NCBI GenBank assembly: GCA_016791465.1
Contig: JAEUWE010000512.1
Span: forward strand, 1 to 9,116
DNA from: Pseudobdellovibrionaceae bacterium
Lineage (GTDB): Bacteria > Bdellovibrionota > Bdellovibrionia > Bdellovibrionales > JAMPXM01
Length of the DNA stretch: 9,116 nt
Direction of reading: 5' to 3'
This document shows, in pieces, positions 1 through 6,325 of the stretch; position 1 is the first letter of the stretch; every line of letters starts with the position of its first letter. The notes below the pieces were generated by a model. That model was not told the DNA's origin. It did not search any database and saw only the letters and a list, made by a program, of their open reading frames with translations. The translations under genes were made by a program, and so were the position numbers.

Positions 1-563
1 GGCATGAAGTCATTGCTTTCCGATAGTACGTTGTTCATCAGATTCACCGAGCCAAGGATTCCGAGTGCGGCAATAATCAAGACGGTCTGTTTTGTTCGTA
101 AGACGTAGGTGAGAAACCAAAAAAGAATGTAGAAACGGATCTCCACAAGTAGAGACCAGTATGCTCCGTCGACGTATGTGTAGGTAAAGGCGCGTCCGTA
201 TGCGATGTTGGAATACAGGTCACAGATAAGGTTGCCAGATGGAAGGCATATAAGTGTTGAGGCATATTCTTTTAAGCCGTGGAGGCGATCTGGGCGAATT
301 TCGGCGAAAACGGACTCGATCGCCGTGGAAAGTGTTGCACAAATGAACATCGGCGGGACAAGACGGAGTAGGCGCGCTTTCAGAAACTGACTGCTTGTTC
401 TGTTTTTAGTAGAGAATCCCATGCAGTAGCCGCTGATCATAAAAAAAATGACAACTGCATGAGTACCGTCGAGACTGAAGTTTCCCAGGGCATTGTAGTG
501 ATAGAGAACGACGATTCCGATCGAGAGAACTCGCAAAAGGTCGATGCCCAGATTACGGTTCAT
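1..563 (-). CDS. Acyltransferase-3 family membrane protein (OafA/YrhL-like), partial
   Basis: The frame is open from an ATG at 561-563 to the left edge, giving 187 complete residues; the C-terminal part lies outside the window. The N-terminus has the acyltransferase-3 signature: GIDLLR at residues 6-11, then a hydrophobic helix ending in YHY. This gives R11-x10-H22, the R-x10-H motif known to matter in OafA-type enzymes. FFMISGY (40-46) is the usual second-helix motif, RLLRLVPP (64-71) the basic turn, and YWSLLVEIRFYILF (135-148) the characteristic YWSL-x2-E-x2-FY block. Members of the family are inner-membrane proteins that move acetyl or other acyl groups onto O-antigen, capsule, peptidoglycan or small molecules. 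The divergent polysaccharide operon at 1087 suggests a surface glycan as substrate, but that is inference. AAGG about 7 nt upstream of the ATG serves as a modest RBS; the next upstream ATG is out of frame. Confidence 0.87.
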   Translation of the reverse strand, partial: MNRNLGIDLLRVLSIGIVVLYHYNALGNFSLDGTHAVVIFFMISGYCMGFSTKNRTSSQFLKARLLRLVPPMFICATLSTAIESVFAEIRPDRLHGLKEYASTLICLPSGNLICDLYSNIAYGRAFTYTYVDGAYWSLLVEIRFYILFWFLTYVLRTKQTVLIIAALGILGSVNLMNNVLSESNDFM

Positions 564-1086
564 TCTTGAGCCTTGATTGTCATGTTTGAATTCCTCGATC
601 AAGAAGAACACCACGGGATGACAGTTTAGGCAATGGCGGCCAGTTTAATATCGGGCATTCGGAGGCGCGCGGTAGTGATCATGTACATCGTAGCCTTCGT
701 TCATTTTGATGTTGGGTCTGGTGAGACCTTAGGGGGATCCGGACAGCGTAGTTCTCGGCGCGAGGTCCCGACTTTCCCAAACTGCCTATCGCGATAAATG
801 AAAGACTCGACTTTGCACGGTTGATTCGACGGTTATCCCAGCATTAGGCGACTAAATCTTCGCACGTAATGTCGATATTCATTAGATTTATCAGGGCGCC
901 CATTGAGGTCGATCGGTGCTCCGGCCGTAGAATAGGGGCTTCCTTGTCGATGGAATTTGGAAGCGACGGCCTCAGTACGCTCTCTTAAGATGACACGGCC
1001 CCTCGCGGCGGTGTATGTACAAAGCCTTGTATTAGCACGTCCGTCAGCTGCGACGCGTCGCAGCGGAAGACTCTCCGAGGGTAGCA
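564..1086. other. Gene-free divergent intergenic region
   Basis: This 523-nt spacer separates the minus-strand acyltransferase from the plus-strand wbpG-like gene. The minus-strand open frames at 833-1087 and 985-1242 overlap each other, run into wbpG and have Arg/Ser/Leu-rich sequences with no recognisable family, so I do not call them genes. I found no tRNA-like structure and no convincing sigma70 promoter. It contains a strong palindrome (1044-1067) and a GCGGTAG heptamer (669-675), listed separately. It presumably holds both divergent promoters and a long leader for the operon. Confidence 0.6.
1044..1067. promoter_or_regulatory. Palindrome / leader hairpin upstream of wbpG
   Basis: GCTGCGACGCGTCGCAGC (1047-1064) is a perfect 18-bp palindrome; allowing one mismatched pair it extends to 1044-1067. 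It ends 19 nt before the ATG at 1087 and about 9 nt before the GAGGG ribosome binding site (1077-1081). As RNA it would fold into a 7-bp GC-rich stem with a CGCG loop. No T-run follows, so it is not a typical intrinsic terminator. It could be a regulator's DNA site or a leader hairpin affecting translation; the sequence alone does not decide. Confidence 0.5.
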
Positions 1087-2457
1087 ATGGATATTATTAA
1101 GAAGCCAGGAAAGATCGACTACAGCCCATACACGGGCGACGCCAATCTTGCGACGAAGTATCAGCTTCCGCAGGAAGTGAAGTTTTGTAAGCGCTGTGTG
1201 ATTTCCAATCAACGGCCGAACTCGGCTGTTGAGTTCAAGCACACGGCGGCCTCGAAGAAAGAGACGATCAATTTTGATTCAGAGGGAATCTGCGATGCTT
1301 GCCGACTGGCAGAGCGCAAGCACCATGAGATCAAGTGGGATGAACGCGAAAAGCAGCTTGTGGAGTTACTCGCGAAGCATCGTCGCACAGACGGTCGCTA
1401 TGATGTGCTCGTTCCCGGATCGGGCGGCAAAGACAGTGTCTATGCGGCGTACATGCTGAAGTACAAATATGGAATGAATCCACTAACGGTGACTTGGGCG
1501 CCGCATGTGTATACGGACTGGGGCTGGAAGAATCACCAGGCGTGGATTCATGCAGGATTTGATAATTACCTGTGTACTCCCAATGGCCGAGTTCACCGTC
1601 TGTTGACACGTTTGGCGGTCGAGACGATTTTCCATCCTTTCCAGGCCTTTATGTTTGGCCAAAAGTTCTTGGCGCCAAAGATGGCCGCGATGTTTGATAT
1701 TCCGCTCGTCTTCTTTGGCGAGAACGAAGCGGAGTATGGAAATCCGATTGGTGATTCAGAGAAAGCGACGCGCGATTTCGCCTACTTCTCTTCTGCCGAT
1801 AAATCGTCGGTTTATCTTGGTGGAGTTTCGGTCAAGGATTTGACCAGCCAATTTGGTATTCACGAATCGGAGTTGAATCCCTACTTGCCGGCTGATCCCG
1901 ACCTCTTGAAGAAGAAGGCGGTTGAGGTTCACTATCTTGGCTACTATCTCAAATGGCATCCGCAAACTTGCTACTACCATGCCGTTGAGAACATTGGCTT
2001 TCAGGCATCGCCTGAGCGTACGCCAGGCACTTATTCAAAATACAATTCGATCGACGATCGTATCGATGATTTCCACTATTACACCACGTTCATCAAGTTT
2101 GGAATTGGACGTGCGACGTACGATGCTGCTCAAGAGATTCGCTCTGGCGACATCACAAGGGATGAGGGTGTTGCTCTCGTGAAGCGTTTTGATGGCGAGT
2201 GGCCAGAGCGGTTTGCCGATGAGATCTTCAGGTATCTTTCGGTTCCGGCAAACGAGTTTCCGGTCGCGACAAAAATGTTTGAAGACCCGACCATGACTCG
2301 CGAGTACTTCCACACGCTCACGGATAAGTTCCGATCGCCCCATCTTTGGAAGTGGGAAGACGGCGTTTGGAAATTGCGCCACCGTGTATGGGAAGCGGCA
2401 CCAGGCGAATTTGGAAAAGACGGCATTTACCGAACAGAGACGACGCCGACAGCCTAG
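1087..2457 (+). CDS. wbpG: N-acetyl sugar amidotransferase, WbpG/PseA family
   Basis: This 456-residue protein has the hallmarks of the N-acetyl sugar amidotransferases. There are two CxxC pairs (C34/C37 in FCKRCVIS and C69/C72 in ICDACR), probably binding a metal. A PP-loop ATP-pyrophosphatase motif, SGGKDS, lies at 112-117, and a conserved GENEAEYGNP block at 211-220. In the known Pseudomonas B-band pathway, WbpG adenylates a sugar carbonyl and, with ammonia from HisH/HisF-type partners, helps form an acetamidino group on a sugar; PseA acts similarly for acetamidino-pseudaminic acid. The protein is cytoplasmic. At 456 residues it is longer than the roughly 375-residue classical members, with an N-terminal extension before C34, an insertion between the CxxC pairs and a longer C-terminus; this looks like a longer subfamily rather than a fusion. 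The start is supported by GAGGG five nt upstream. It is first in a probable operon, 20 nt before galE. No HisH/HisF partners are in the window, and the sugar made is unknown. Confidence 0.88.
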   Translation: MDIIKKPGKIDYSPYTGDANLATKYQLPQEVKFCKRCVISNQRPNSAVEFKHTAASKKETINFDSEGICDACRLAERKHHEIKWDEREKQLVELLAKHRRTDGRYDVLVPGSGGKDSVYAAYMLKYKYGMNPLTVTWAPHVYTDWGWKNHQAWIHAGFDNYLCTPNGRVHRLLTRLAVETIFHPFQAFMFGQKFLAPKMAAMFDIPLVFFGENEAEYGNPIGDSEKATRDFAYFSSADKSSVYLGGVSVKDLTSQFGIHESELNPYLPADPDLLKKKAVEVHYLGYYLKWHPQTCYYHAVENIGFQASPERTPGTYSKYNSIDDRIDDFHYYTTFIKFGIGRATYDAAQEIRSGDITRDEGVALVKRFDGEWPERFADEIFRYLSVPANEFPVATKMFEDPTMTREYFHTLTDKFRSPHLWKWEDGVWKLRHRVWEAAPGEFGKDGIYRTETTPTA

Positions 2458-2477
2458 TCACTGAATTGAGGAAGCTC

Positions 2478-3491
2478 ATGAGAATCCTGGTGACGGGCGG
2501 CGCTGGCTATATCGGATCACACGTCGCCTTGCGGCTTGTCGAGGCTGGCCACGACGTGACTGTTTTGGACAATTTGAGCACCGGTCACCGCTGGGCGGTT
2601 CCCTCTGAGTGCACCTTCGTTGAAGGCAGCACTGGTGACGAGGTCTGTCTTGAGCGCCTGTTTGATTCAAGAGCAGCGTTTGATGCCGTGATGCATTTCG
2701 CGGCCAACACCGATGTCGGTGAGTCCGTTTTGAACCCGGCAAAGTACTACGAGAACAATACGGTCAACACGATTCATGTCATTTCCGCAGCACTGAAGGC
2801 TGGAGTGAAGAGTTTTATTTTCTCGTCTACAGCAGCCGTGTACGGAGAGCAGAATGCCGGAATTGTTGATGAACAGGCGCAGACCAGTCCGAGCAGTCCC
2901 TATGGGCATTCGAAGCTGATGTGTGAGCACGCACTGCAGGACTTTGCGGTGGCGAGCGGTGATCAAATGAACTATGTGATCCTTCGTTATTTCAACGTTG
3001 CTGGCGCTCGTCCAGATGCTCGAATTGGGCAGGCCACTCCGAATGCCACGCATCTGATCAAAGTTGCCGCGGAAGCTGCAGTAGGTAGGCGGACAGGTGT
3101 TTCTGTATTTGGGACAGATTACGATACCAAAGATGGGACCTGTCTTCGAGACTTCATTCATGTTGAAGACTTGGCGACTGCACATCTTTGTGCGCTCTCG
3201 TACCTTGCTGACGGCGGGCGATCTGATATTTTCAATGTTGGCTACGGAGTGCCGTACTCGGTGCGCGATGTGATTCGATCGATGAAGCAGGTTTCAGGTT
3301 CGAATTTCGAAGTTGTAGAAGCTGCTCGTCGAGCTGGTGATATCTCATCACTTGCGGCCGATAGTCGAAAAATTCAGAGTGTTCTGGGCTGGCGTCCCGA
3401 GTTCAATAATTTGAATACGATTTGTGATACGGCCTATCGCTGGGAAAAGCGTCTGTTGAATGGCGACGTGGCCCCATCGGCTCCGGTCTAG
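2478..3491 (+). CDS. galE: UDP-glucose 4-epimerase (GalE-like extended SDR)
   Basis: This 337-residue protein matches normal GalE length. It begins with the NAD-binding Rossmann motif TGGAGYIGS (6-14), followed by DNLSTGH (31-37) for the adenine ribose. The catalytic triad is visible: SSTAAVYG (117-124), with T119 at the usual Ser/Thr position, and Y142-x3-K146 in SPYGHSK. RYFNVAGA (170-177) and RDFIHVEDLA (224-233) are typical of the sugar-nucleotide half. It is expected to interconvert UDP-glucose and UDP-galactose, or the N-acetyl forms, in the cytoplasm to feed glycan assembly; substrate choice cannot be read reliably. The open frame continues upstream to an ATG at 2346 inside wbpG, but the protein homology starts at the ATG at 2478, which is preceded by GAGGAAG. 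It lies 20 nt after wbpG and 1 nt before the membrane protein gene, so it is probably co-transcribed and translationally coupled. Confidence 0.93.
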   Translation: MRILVTGGAGYIGSHVALRLVEAGHDVTVLDNLSTGHRWAVPSECTFVEGSTGDEVCLERLFDSRAAFDAVMHFAANTDVGESVLNPAKYYENNTVNTIHVISAALKAGVKSFIFSSTAAVYGEQNAGIVDEQAQTSPSSPYGHSKLMCEHALQDFAVASGDQMNYVILRYFNVAGARPDARIGQATPNATHLIKVAAEAAVGRRTGVSVFGTDYDTKDGTCLRDFIHVEDLATAHLCALSYLADGGRSDIFNVGYGVPYSVRDVIRSMKQVSGSNFEVVEAARRAGDISSLAADSRKIQSVLGWRPEFNNLNTICDTAYRWEKRLLNGDVAPSAPV

Positions 3492-3492
3492 C

Positions 3493-4830
3493 ATGCGTGA
3501 ATGTAGTCGTGGACGCGGCGGACTGATTTTCGCAGCCTTGTCGATTGGCTGTGGATTTGTTGGTGGTTATTTTGCGGGGCATCCGTCTCAGTATGTCGTT
3601 CAGGGCGGACTCGCCGTTTTTTCGCTCATTTTGTTTTTAGCTTTGGCCGCGTTTGTCTTGGTGGCCCAAGTTCGTTGGAAAGAACGGCTCAGGCCTTGGT
3701 CAGTGGTTGTCTGGGGTTCGCTACTCTATCTAGGGATGACTGTCGGACTTTGGGTGACAGGTAGCGCGGAGTTGCTTTGGGTGGCGGACTCGCGAACTTT
3801 ACATGTCCCGGGCGTTCAGCGAGCAATCGAGTTCTTGAGCGGTCGAGGAGACCTCTCGATGAAGTCGATCTACGGCGGAGAGCAAGTTCAGCTTGTGTAT
3901 CTCTGGGGGGCGCTGTGGGCGCTGCCGTTTGGGCTGACACCTGTGGTGACAGCGCTGGCGCTGTTGGTGCTGAAGGTGATGACGTGGCTCTATGTTGAAA
4001 AACGGGTGCGAGAGAACTTTGGGGCGGACGTTGCGCTGTTGGCCGTTTGTTTTTTGATTTTCGTTCCGACACAGATTTTTTATGGGCTGGTGTTCTATAA
4101 AGAGCCGATGGTTCAGCTTCTGGCATCTGTTGCGATTTTTGAGGCGTTGCGCTTTTACCGAACGGGTCGAAGTGTGGCGCTCGCCGCGGCCTTTGTGGCC
4201 ATTTCATTTTTGGCGCTCGAGCGATTTTATTTGGCGCCGATGATTTTCTTTGGTGTGTTGGCTGCGATGAGTCGACTCGTCGGGCGATCAAATGCGTGGC
4301 AGCGAGCGGCGATGGTCGGTGGAGCTCTGGCTGCGGCAGGGGTATTTGGTTTTCTCTACATGCGAGACTTTGGCGAGATTGAGTTTTTTCCGAGGCTCGC
4401 GCGGTTTCGGTCGGACATGATGGCGCCGAGTGATATCTCAAGGGAGTGGAATGCCGATCTCTGGTATCCGCTGGCGGTGGTGAAGGTTTTGTTTACCCCG
4501 TTTTTTACGTTTCATAAGTTTGAGATTTTTAGGGATCTGTCGGCGCTTTTGACGTGGGGCTCGTTTGCTTCTCAGGCGGTGATTGCGCTTGGGTGCTATG
4601 GGTTCTGGTTACAGATGCGTGGGGCGGGGGCGCATAGTGTGGGGACGAGTGAGGCGAGAGTCGGTGCCTTGATTATGGCGTTGCCGCTCATCGCGTTCAT
4701 TTTGTTTTTTGGGTATCTGGCACCGTATAGCGGGCGCCAGCGCGATAGTTTTTTTCCGGTGATTGCGACGTTTGCGGCGCTCGCTGTGATTCGTATTCGG
4801 GAGCGAAGTCGCCGGCGGCGAGCGGGCTGA
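3493..4830 (+). CDS. Polytopic membrane protein, possible Wzy/GT-C-like glycan enzyme
   Basis: This 445-residue protein is very hydrophobic, with about 12 predicted membrane segments by eye (roughly 11-30, 36-59, 69-90, 132-165, 180-200, 206-220, 227-243, 246-263, 272-290, 325-345, 352-374, 389-410, 418-434) and a basic C-terminal tail, RERSRRRRAG. Polar elements between helices include WVADSRTLHVPG (96-107), FYKEP (201-205), a loop with several acidic residues at 291-323, and SGRQRDSFFPV (413-423). An early acidic residue in an external loop followed by many helices is the layout of O-antigen polymerases and GT-C transferases, and the position after wbpG and galE fits glycan polymerisation or transfer. 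No diagnostic motif settles the function. I chose the ATG at 3493, one nt after the galE stop, as a coupled start; an upstream ATG at 3460 would add 11 polar residues and overlap galE. Neither has a strong Shine-Dalgarno. It appears to be the last gene of the operon. Confidence 0.75.
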   Translation: MRECSRGRGGLIFAALSIGCGFVGGYFAGHPSQYVVQGGLAVFSLILFLALAAFVLVAQVRWKERLRPWSVVVWGSLLYLGMTVGLWVTGSAELLWVADSRTLHVPGVQRAIEFLSGRGDLSMKSIYGGEQVQLVYLWGALWALPFGLTPVVTALALLVLKVMTWLYVEKRVRENFGADVALLAVCFLIFVPTQIFYGLVFYKEPMVQLLASVAIFEALRFYRTGRSVALAAAFVAISFLALERFYLAPMIFFGVLAAMSRLVGRSNAWQRAAMVGGALAAAGVFGFLYMRDFGEIEFFPRLARFRSDMMAPSDISREWNADLWYPLAVVKVLFTPFFTFHKFEIFRDLSALLTWGSFASQAVIALGCYGFWLQMRGAGAHSVGTSEARVGALIMALPLIAFILFFGYLAPYSGRQRDSFFPVIATFAALAVIRIRERSRRRRAG

Positions 4831-4934
4831 GTGGTGGTTGCGACTAAGACCCTGTGGGGACGGGCGATCTTGCTCCAGCGAACTGTGCCTCGAAGAGGCC
4901 TATTCAAAACGTCGACTCCGCTCAAAAGTCTCTT

Positions 4935-5404
4935 TTAGCTTCTAGCGAACGCAATCAGTGCAGCAAAGTCATTTTGATCTGCGTTTTTAAGTGCCGCGAG
5001 ATAGGCAGATCGAGTTTTGCCTTCGACTTCGAGTGGGGTATAAGTTCCATTTGTTCCCCAGCTAAATCTCGAAGCGCCGTTCTTTATTAAAATCAAATCC
5101 GTTATAAGCCGAGCATGACGGCCATTGCCATTTGGGAAAACATGTATTTGGACGAGCCGATGGTGAAATCGGCCCATTTCCATACTTGGCCGAACATCTT
5201 CTGATGCAGTTTAAAAACGAAGGACGCATTTAAGAGATCTTGATTTATTTGTTTTTCCGCCCAAACGAATCCATCTGCAATGTTTGATTGTTCCGCTTGG
5301 TTAAGTTCGCTCATTGTCGAAATATAGTCAGGGATCAAATCTTTGAGACCCTCTGGCCCGATGGGCGTAGCGCCGCTTGGATAGGTCACTTTGAATTTAG
5401 ACAT
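4935..5404 (-). pseudogene. mmpB: Mobile mystery protein B (Fic-domain), internal deletion and frameshift
   Basis: Two reading frames together encode the two ends of a mobile mystery protein B. The 5' piece starts at the ATG at 5402-5404, with AAGGA about 8 nt upstream and an 8-nt overlap with mmpA. It carries the family N-terminus (GATPIGPEGL, LIPDYISTMSELNQAEQ) up to HQKMFGQVWKWA, then runs out of frame to a stop at 5102. The 3' piece resumes in another frame at RFHHRLVQIH and contains the Fic signature HVFPNGNGRHAR (5109-5144), ending at 4935 with AALIAFARS. In intact relatives, as I recall the family, about 44 residues lie between WKWA and RFHHR. Here they are missing, so a deletion of length 3k+1 occurred near 5171-5176. 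Fic proteins usually transfer AMP or a related group to target proteins. The lost part should include the segment preceding the Fic core, so the product is probably inactive. Sequencing error cannot explain the missing residues. Confidence 0.83.
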
Positions 5405-5897
5405 TCTTCTTTCCTTTTGTATCCGCGTCCCAAATTCTGCCGTCACCAGACTCGATCAGTTCATTCGCGATGCGTGTGATTTCGTTTCTCACTTGTTTGT
5501 CTGAAGTGCCCTGTGCCTCGAGCTTCATTGTGTGGGAGACTTCTTTCAGAATTTTCGAAGCAGCGGCGACCGCTTTATTTTGAATGATGTCGTCGAGAGT
5601 TGCGCCGCTCTCTTGCGGAACAATGGCGTAAACGACCTTGCAGTCCATAGCTCGGGCCGCATTTTCGAGAGATTCAAGAGTCACTCGTTTTTTCGGTTCG
5701 CGCTTTTCAAGCTGATTGATCGATCCGTGACCGACGCCAACTCGTTCAGCAAGCTGTCGAATAGAGAGGCCGAGAGCGCCTCGAATCGCCTTCACCCAAC
5801 CGGACGGAGGCATTGGTTCATTTAGCTTTGAGAGCTGATCGAGCTTCTGCTGGACGATTCGCTTTTGATTGCTCTTTTTCTTTCTGTCTGTCCTCAT
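5397..5897 (-). CDS. mmpA: Mobile mystery protein A, XRE-type HTH regulator
   Basis: This 166-residue protein has a basic N-terminus (RKKKSNQKRIVQQKLDQL), then GWVKAIRGALGLSIRQLA and the helix-turn-helix around 43-67 (QLAERVGVGHGSINQLEKRE). It continues with TLESLENAARAMDCKVVYAIVP (73-94), the pattern of mobile mystery protein A. In the family it almost always precedes the Fic-domain protein mmpB, as here, and the pair is associated with mobile regions. The likely role is to repress the operon and perhaps act as antitoxin; the latter is inference. The gene looks intact and full length. The ATG at 5895-5897 follows GAGGA four nt upstream. The stop overlaps the mmpB start by 8 nt, indicating translational coupling. 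Three palindromic sites over its promoter are good candidates for its own operators. Confidence 0.88.
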   Translation of the reverse strand: MRTDRKKKSNQKRIVQQKLDQLSKLNEPMPPSGWVKAIRGALGLSIRQLAERVGVGHGSINQLEKREPKKRVTLESLENAARAMDCKVVYAIVPQESGATLDDIIQNKAVAAASKILKEVSHTMKLEAQGTSDKQVRNEITRIANELIESGDGRIWDADTKGKKNV

Positions 5898-5910
5898 TGG
5901 TTCCTCGTTC

Positions 5911-5930
5911 TGTATACTTTAAAGTATTCA
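5911..5930. promoter_or_regulatory. Operator-like palindrome O1 upstream of mmpA
   Basis: TGTATACTTTAAAGTATTCA is a 20-bp palindrome with nine of ten half-site positions matching; its core ATACTTTAAAGTAT (5914-5927) is perfect. It lies between the predicted mmpA transcription start and the start codon. It shares TGTATACTT with two further sites placed exactly 33 and 66 bp upstream relative to mmpA. The probable ligand is the MmpA HTH protein, by inference from position. Confidence 0.65.
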
Positions 5931-5941
5931 TATCGGCTTTT

Positions 5942-5971
5942 ATTGTATACTTATGAAGATACAGATATCAA
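5942..5971 (-). promoter_or_regulatory. Predicted sigma70-type promoter of mmpA
   Basis: Read on the minus strand, TTGATA (5966-5971, -35, 5/6 to consensus) and TACAAT (5942-5947, -10, 5/6 to consensus) are separated by 18 bp. Transcription would begin near 5935, leaving a leader of about 38 nt before mmpA. Operator-like site O2 covers the -10 and most of the spacer, O1 lies in the leader and O3 just upstream of the -35, so occupancy of these sites would block initiation. Confidence 0.5.
5944..5963. promoter_or_regulatory. Operator-like palindrome O2 upstream of mmpA
   Basis: This 20-bp imperfect palindrome begins TGTATACTTA and ends ATACA; seven of ten half-site positions match, including the outer five (TGTAT/ATACA). 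It is exactly 33 bp from O1 and 33 bp from O3 and overlaps the predicted -10 element. Confidence 0.6.
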
Positions 5972-5976
5972 GCGTA

Positions 5977-5996
5977 TGTATACTTATAAGAATGCA
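5977..5996. promoter_or_regulatory. Operator-like palindrome O3 upstream of mmpA
   Basis: This 20-bp imperfect palindrome, TGTATACTTA then TAAGAATGCA, has eight of ten half-site positions matching. It lies immediately upstream of the predicted -35 of mmpA, 33 bp from O2. A degenerate TGTA-TT-TACA follows at 6015-6024, but it is out of this register and I do not count it as a fourth site. Confidence 0.6.
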
Positions 5997-6163
5997 CATA
6001 AATTTCTAAGCATTTGTATTTACAGATAAATATTCGCTCTACGCCATCTCTAGCAGTGCGGTCGGCGGTCCTGGTTTACGCTGGGAATCGCGGGCGAAGT
6101 CTGCGGACCATATTGATCCGCACCTGGAAGTCGTGCTTCGAATCAAGGTCTTGAAGGCGCTAA
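5997..6163. other. Spacer with no assigned function
   Basis: Between operator-like site O3 and the antidote-like remnant I see no gene with a plausible start. Its left part is AT-rich and its right part is GC-rich like coding DNA, with a stop-bounded frame at 6010-6192 lacking any ATG/GTG/TTG start with an RBS. It may be decayed coding sequence. Confidence 0.4.
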
Positions 6164-6325
6164 GGTCGAGCCTCGTCAATTTGGCTGAAGGCGGCGCTTG
6201 AGGATAATGGCGACGTGCCGGAGCTTGTTGTTGAGGCCATTCGCTCGGTCTCGGAAGCGCTTGGAACTTTGACGGCGGTCCTTAAGACGATGGGTTTGAA
6301 GCTATCCGTTGAAAAGGCGAGTTAA
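6164..6325 (+). pseudogene. Possible remnant of a HigA-like addiction-module antidote
   Basis: A 53-residue open stretch without a convincing start runs from a stop at 6161 to TAA at 6323-6325. WLKAALEDNGDVPE (from 6182) and EAIRSVSEA (6233-6259) resemble the N-terminal half of HigA-like addiction-module antidotes. LGTLTAVLKTMGLKLSVE (6260-6313) resembles their C-terminal end. The helix-turn-helix normally found between these parts appears to be absent, with the join near 6257-6263. No partner toxin gene is intact; a stop-bounded frame at 6010-6192 contains VGGPGLRWE, which I cannot assign. The assignment rests on remembered family patterns and is tentative; it might instead be chance coding-like sequence. 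The stop overlaps the stop of the convergent giant gene by 3 nt in the sequence TTAA. Confidence 0.35.

Noticed and set aside
833..1087. 84-residue minus-strand open frame in the spacer
   Set aside because: Arg/Ser-rich and with no recognisable motif, it overlaps another spurious frame and ends at the wbpG start; no support beyond being open.
2346..2477. Upstream ATG extension of galE
   Set aside because: The extra 44 residues overlap wbpG and are unlike any GalE; the Rossmann fold starts right at the ATG at 2478, which has a good RBS.
2667..3185. 172-residue minus-strand open frame opposite galE
   Set aside because: galE is unmistakable in the other strand, and this frame shows no domain or RBS.
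3689..4441. 250-residue minus-strand open frame
   Set aside because: It lies wholly opposite the membrane protein gene, is dominated by Arg, Pro, Ser and Ala, and shows no family pattern; it is a shadow of a long G/T-rich coding strand.
4887..4939. Possible terminators between the convergent genes (GCCTC-GAA-GAGGC at 4887-4899 and an AT-rich stem at 4920-4939)
   Set aside because: The first stem is only 5 bp with no T-run. The second has a bulge and overlaps the mmpB stop. Both are too weak to call.
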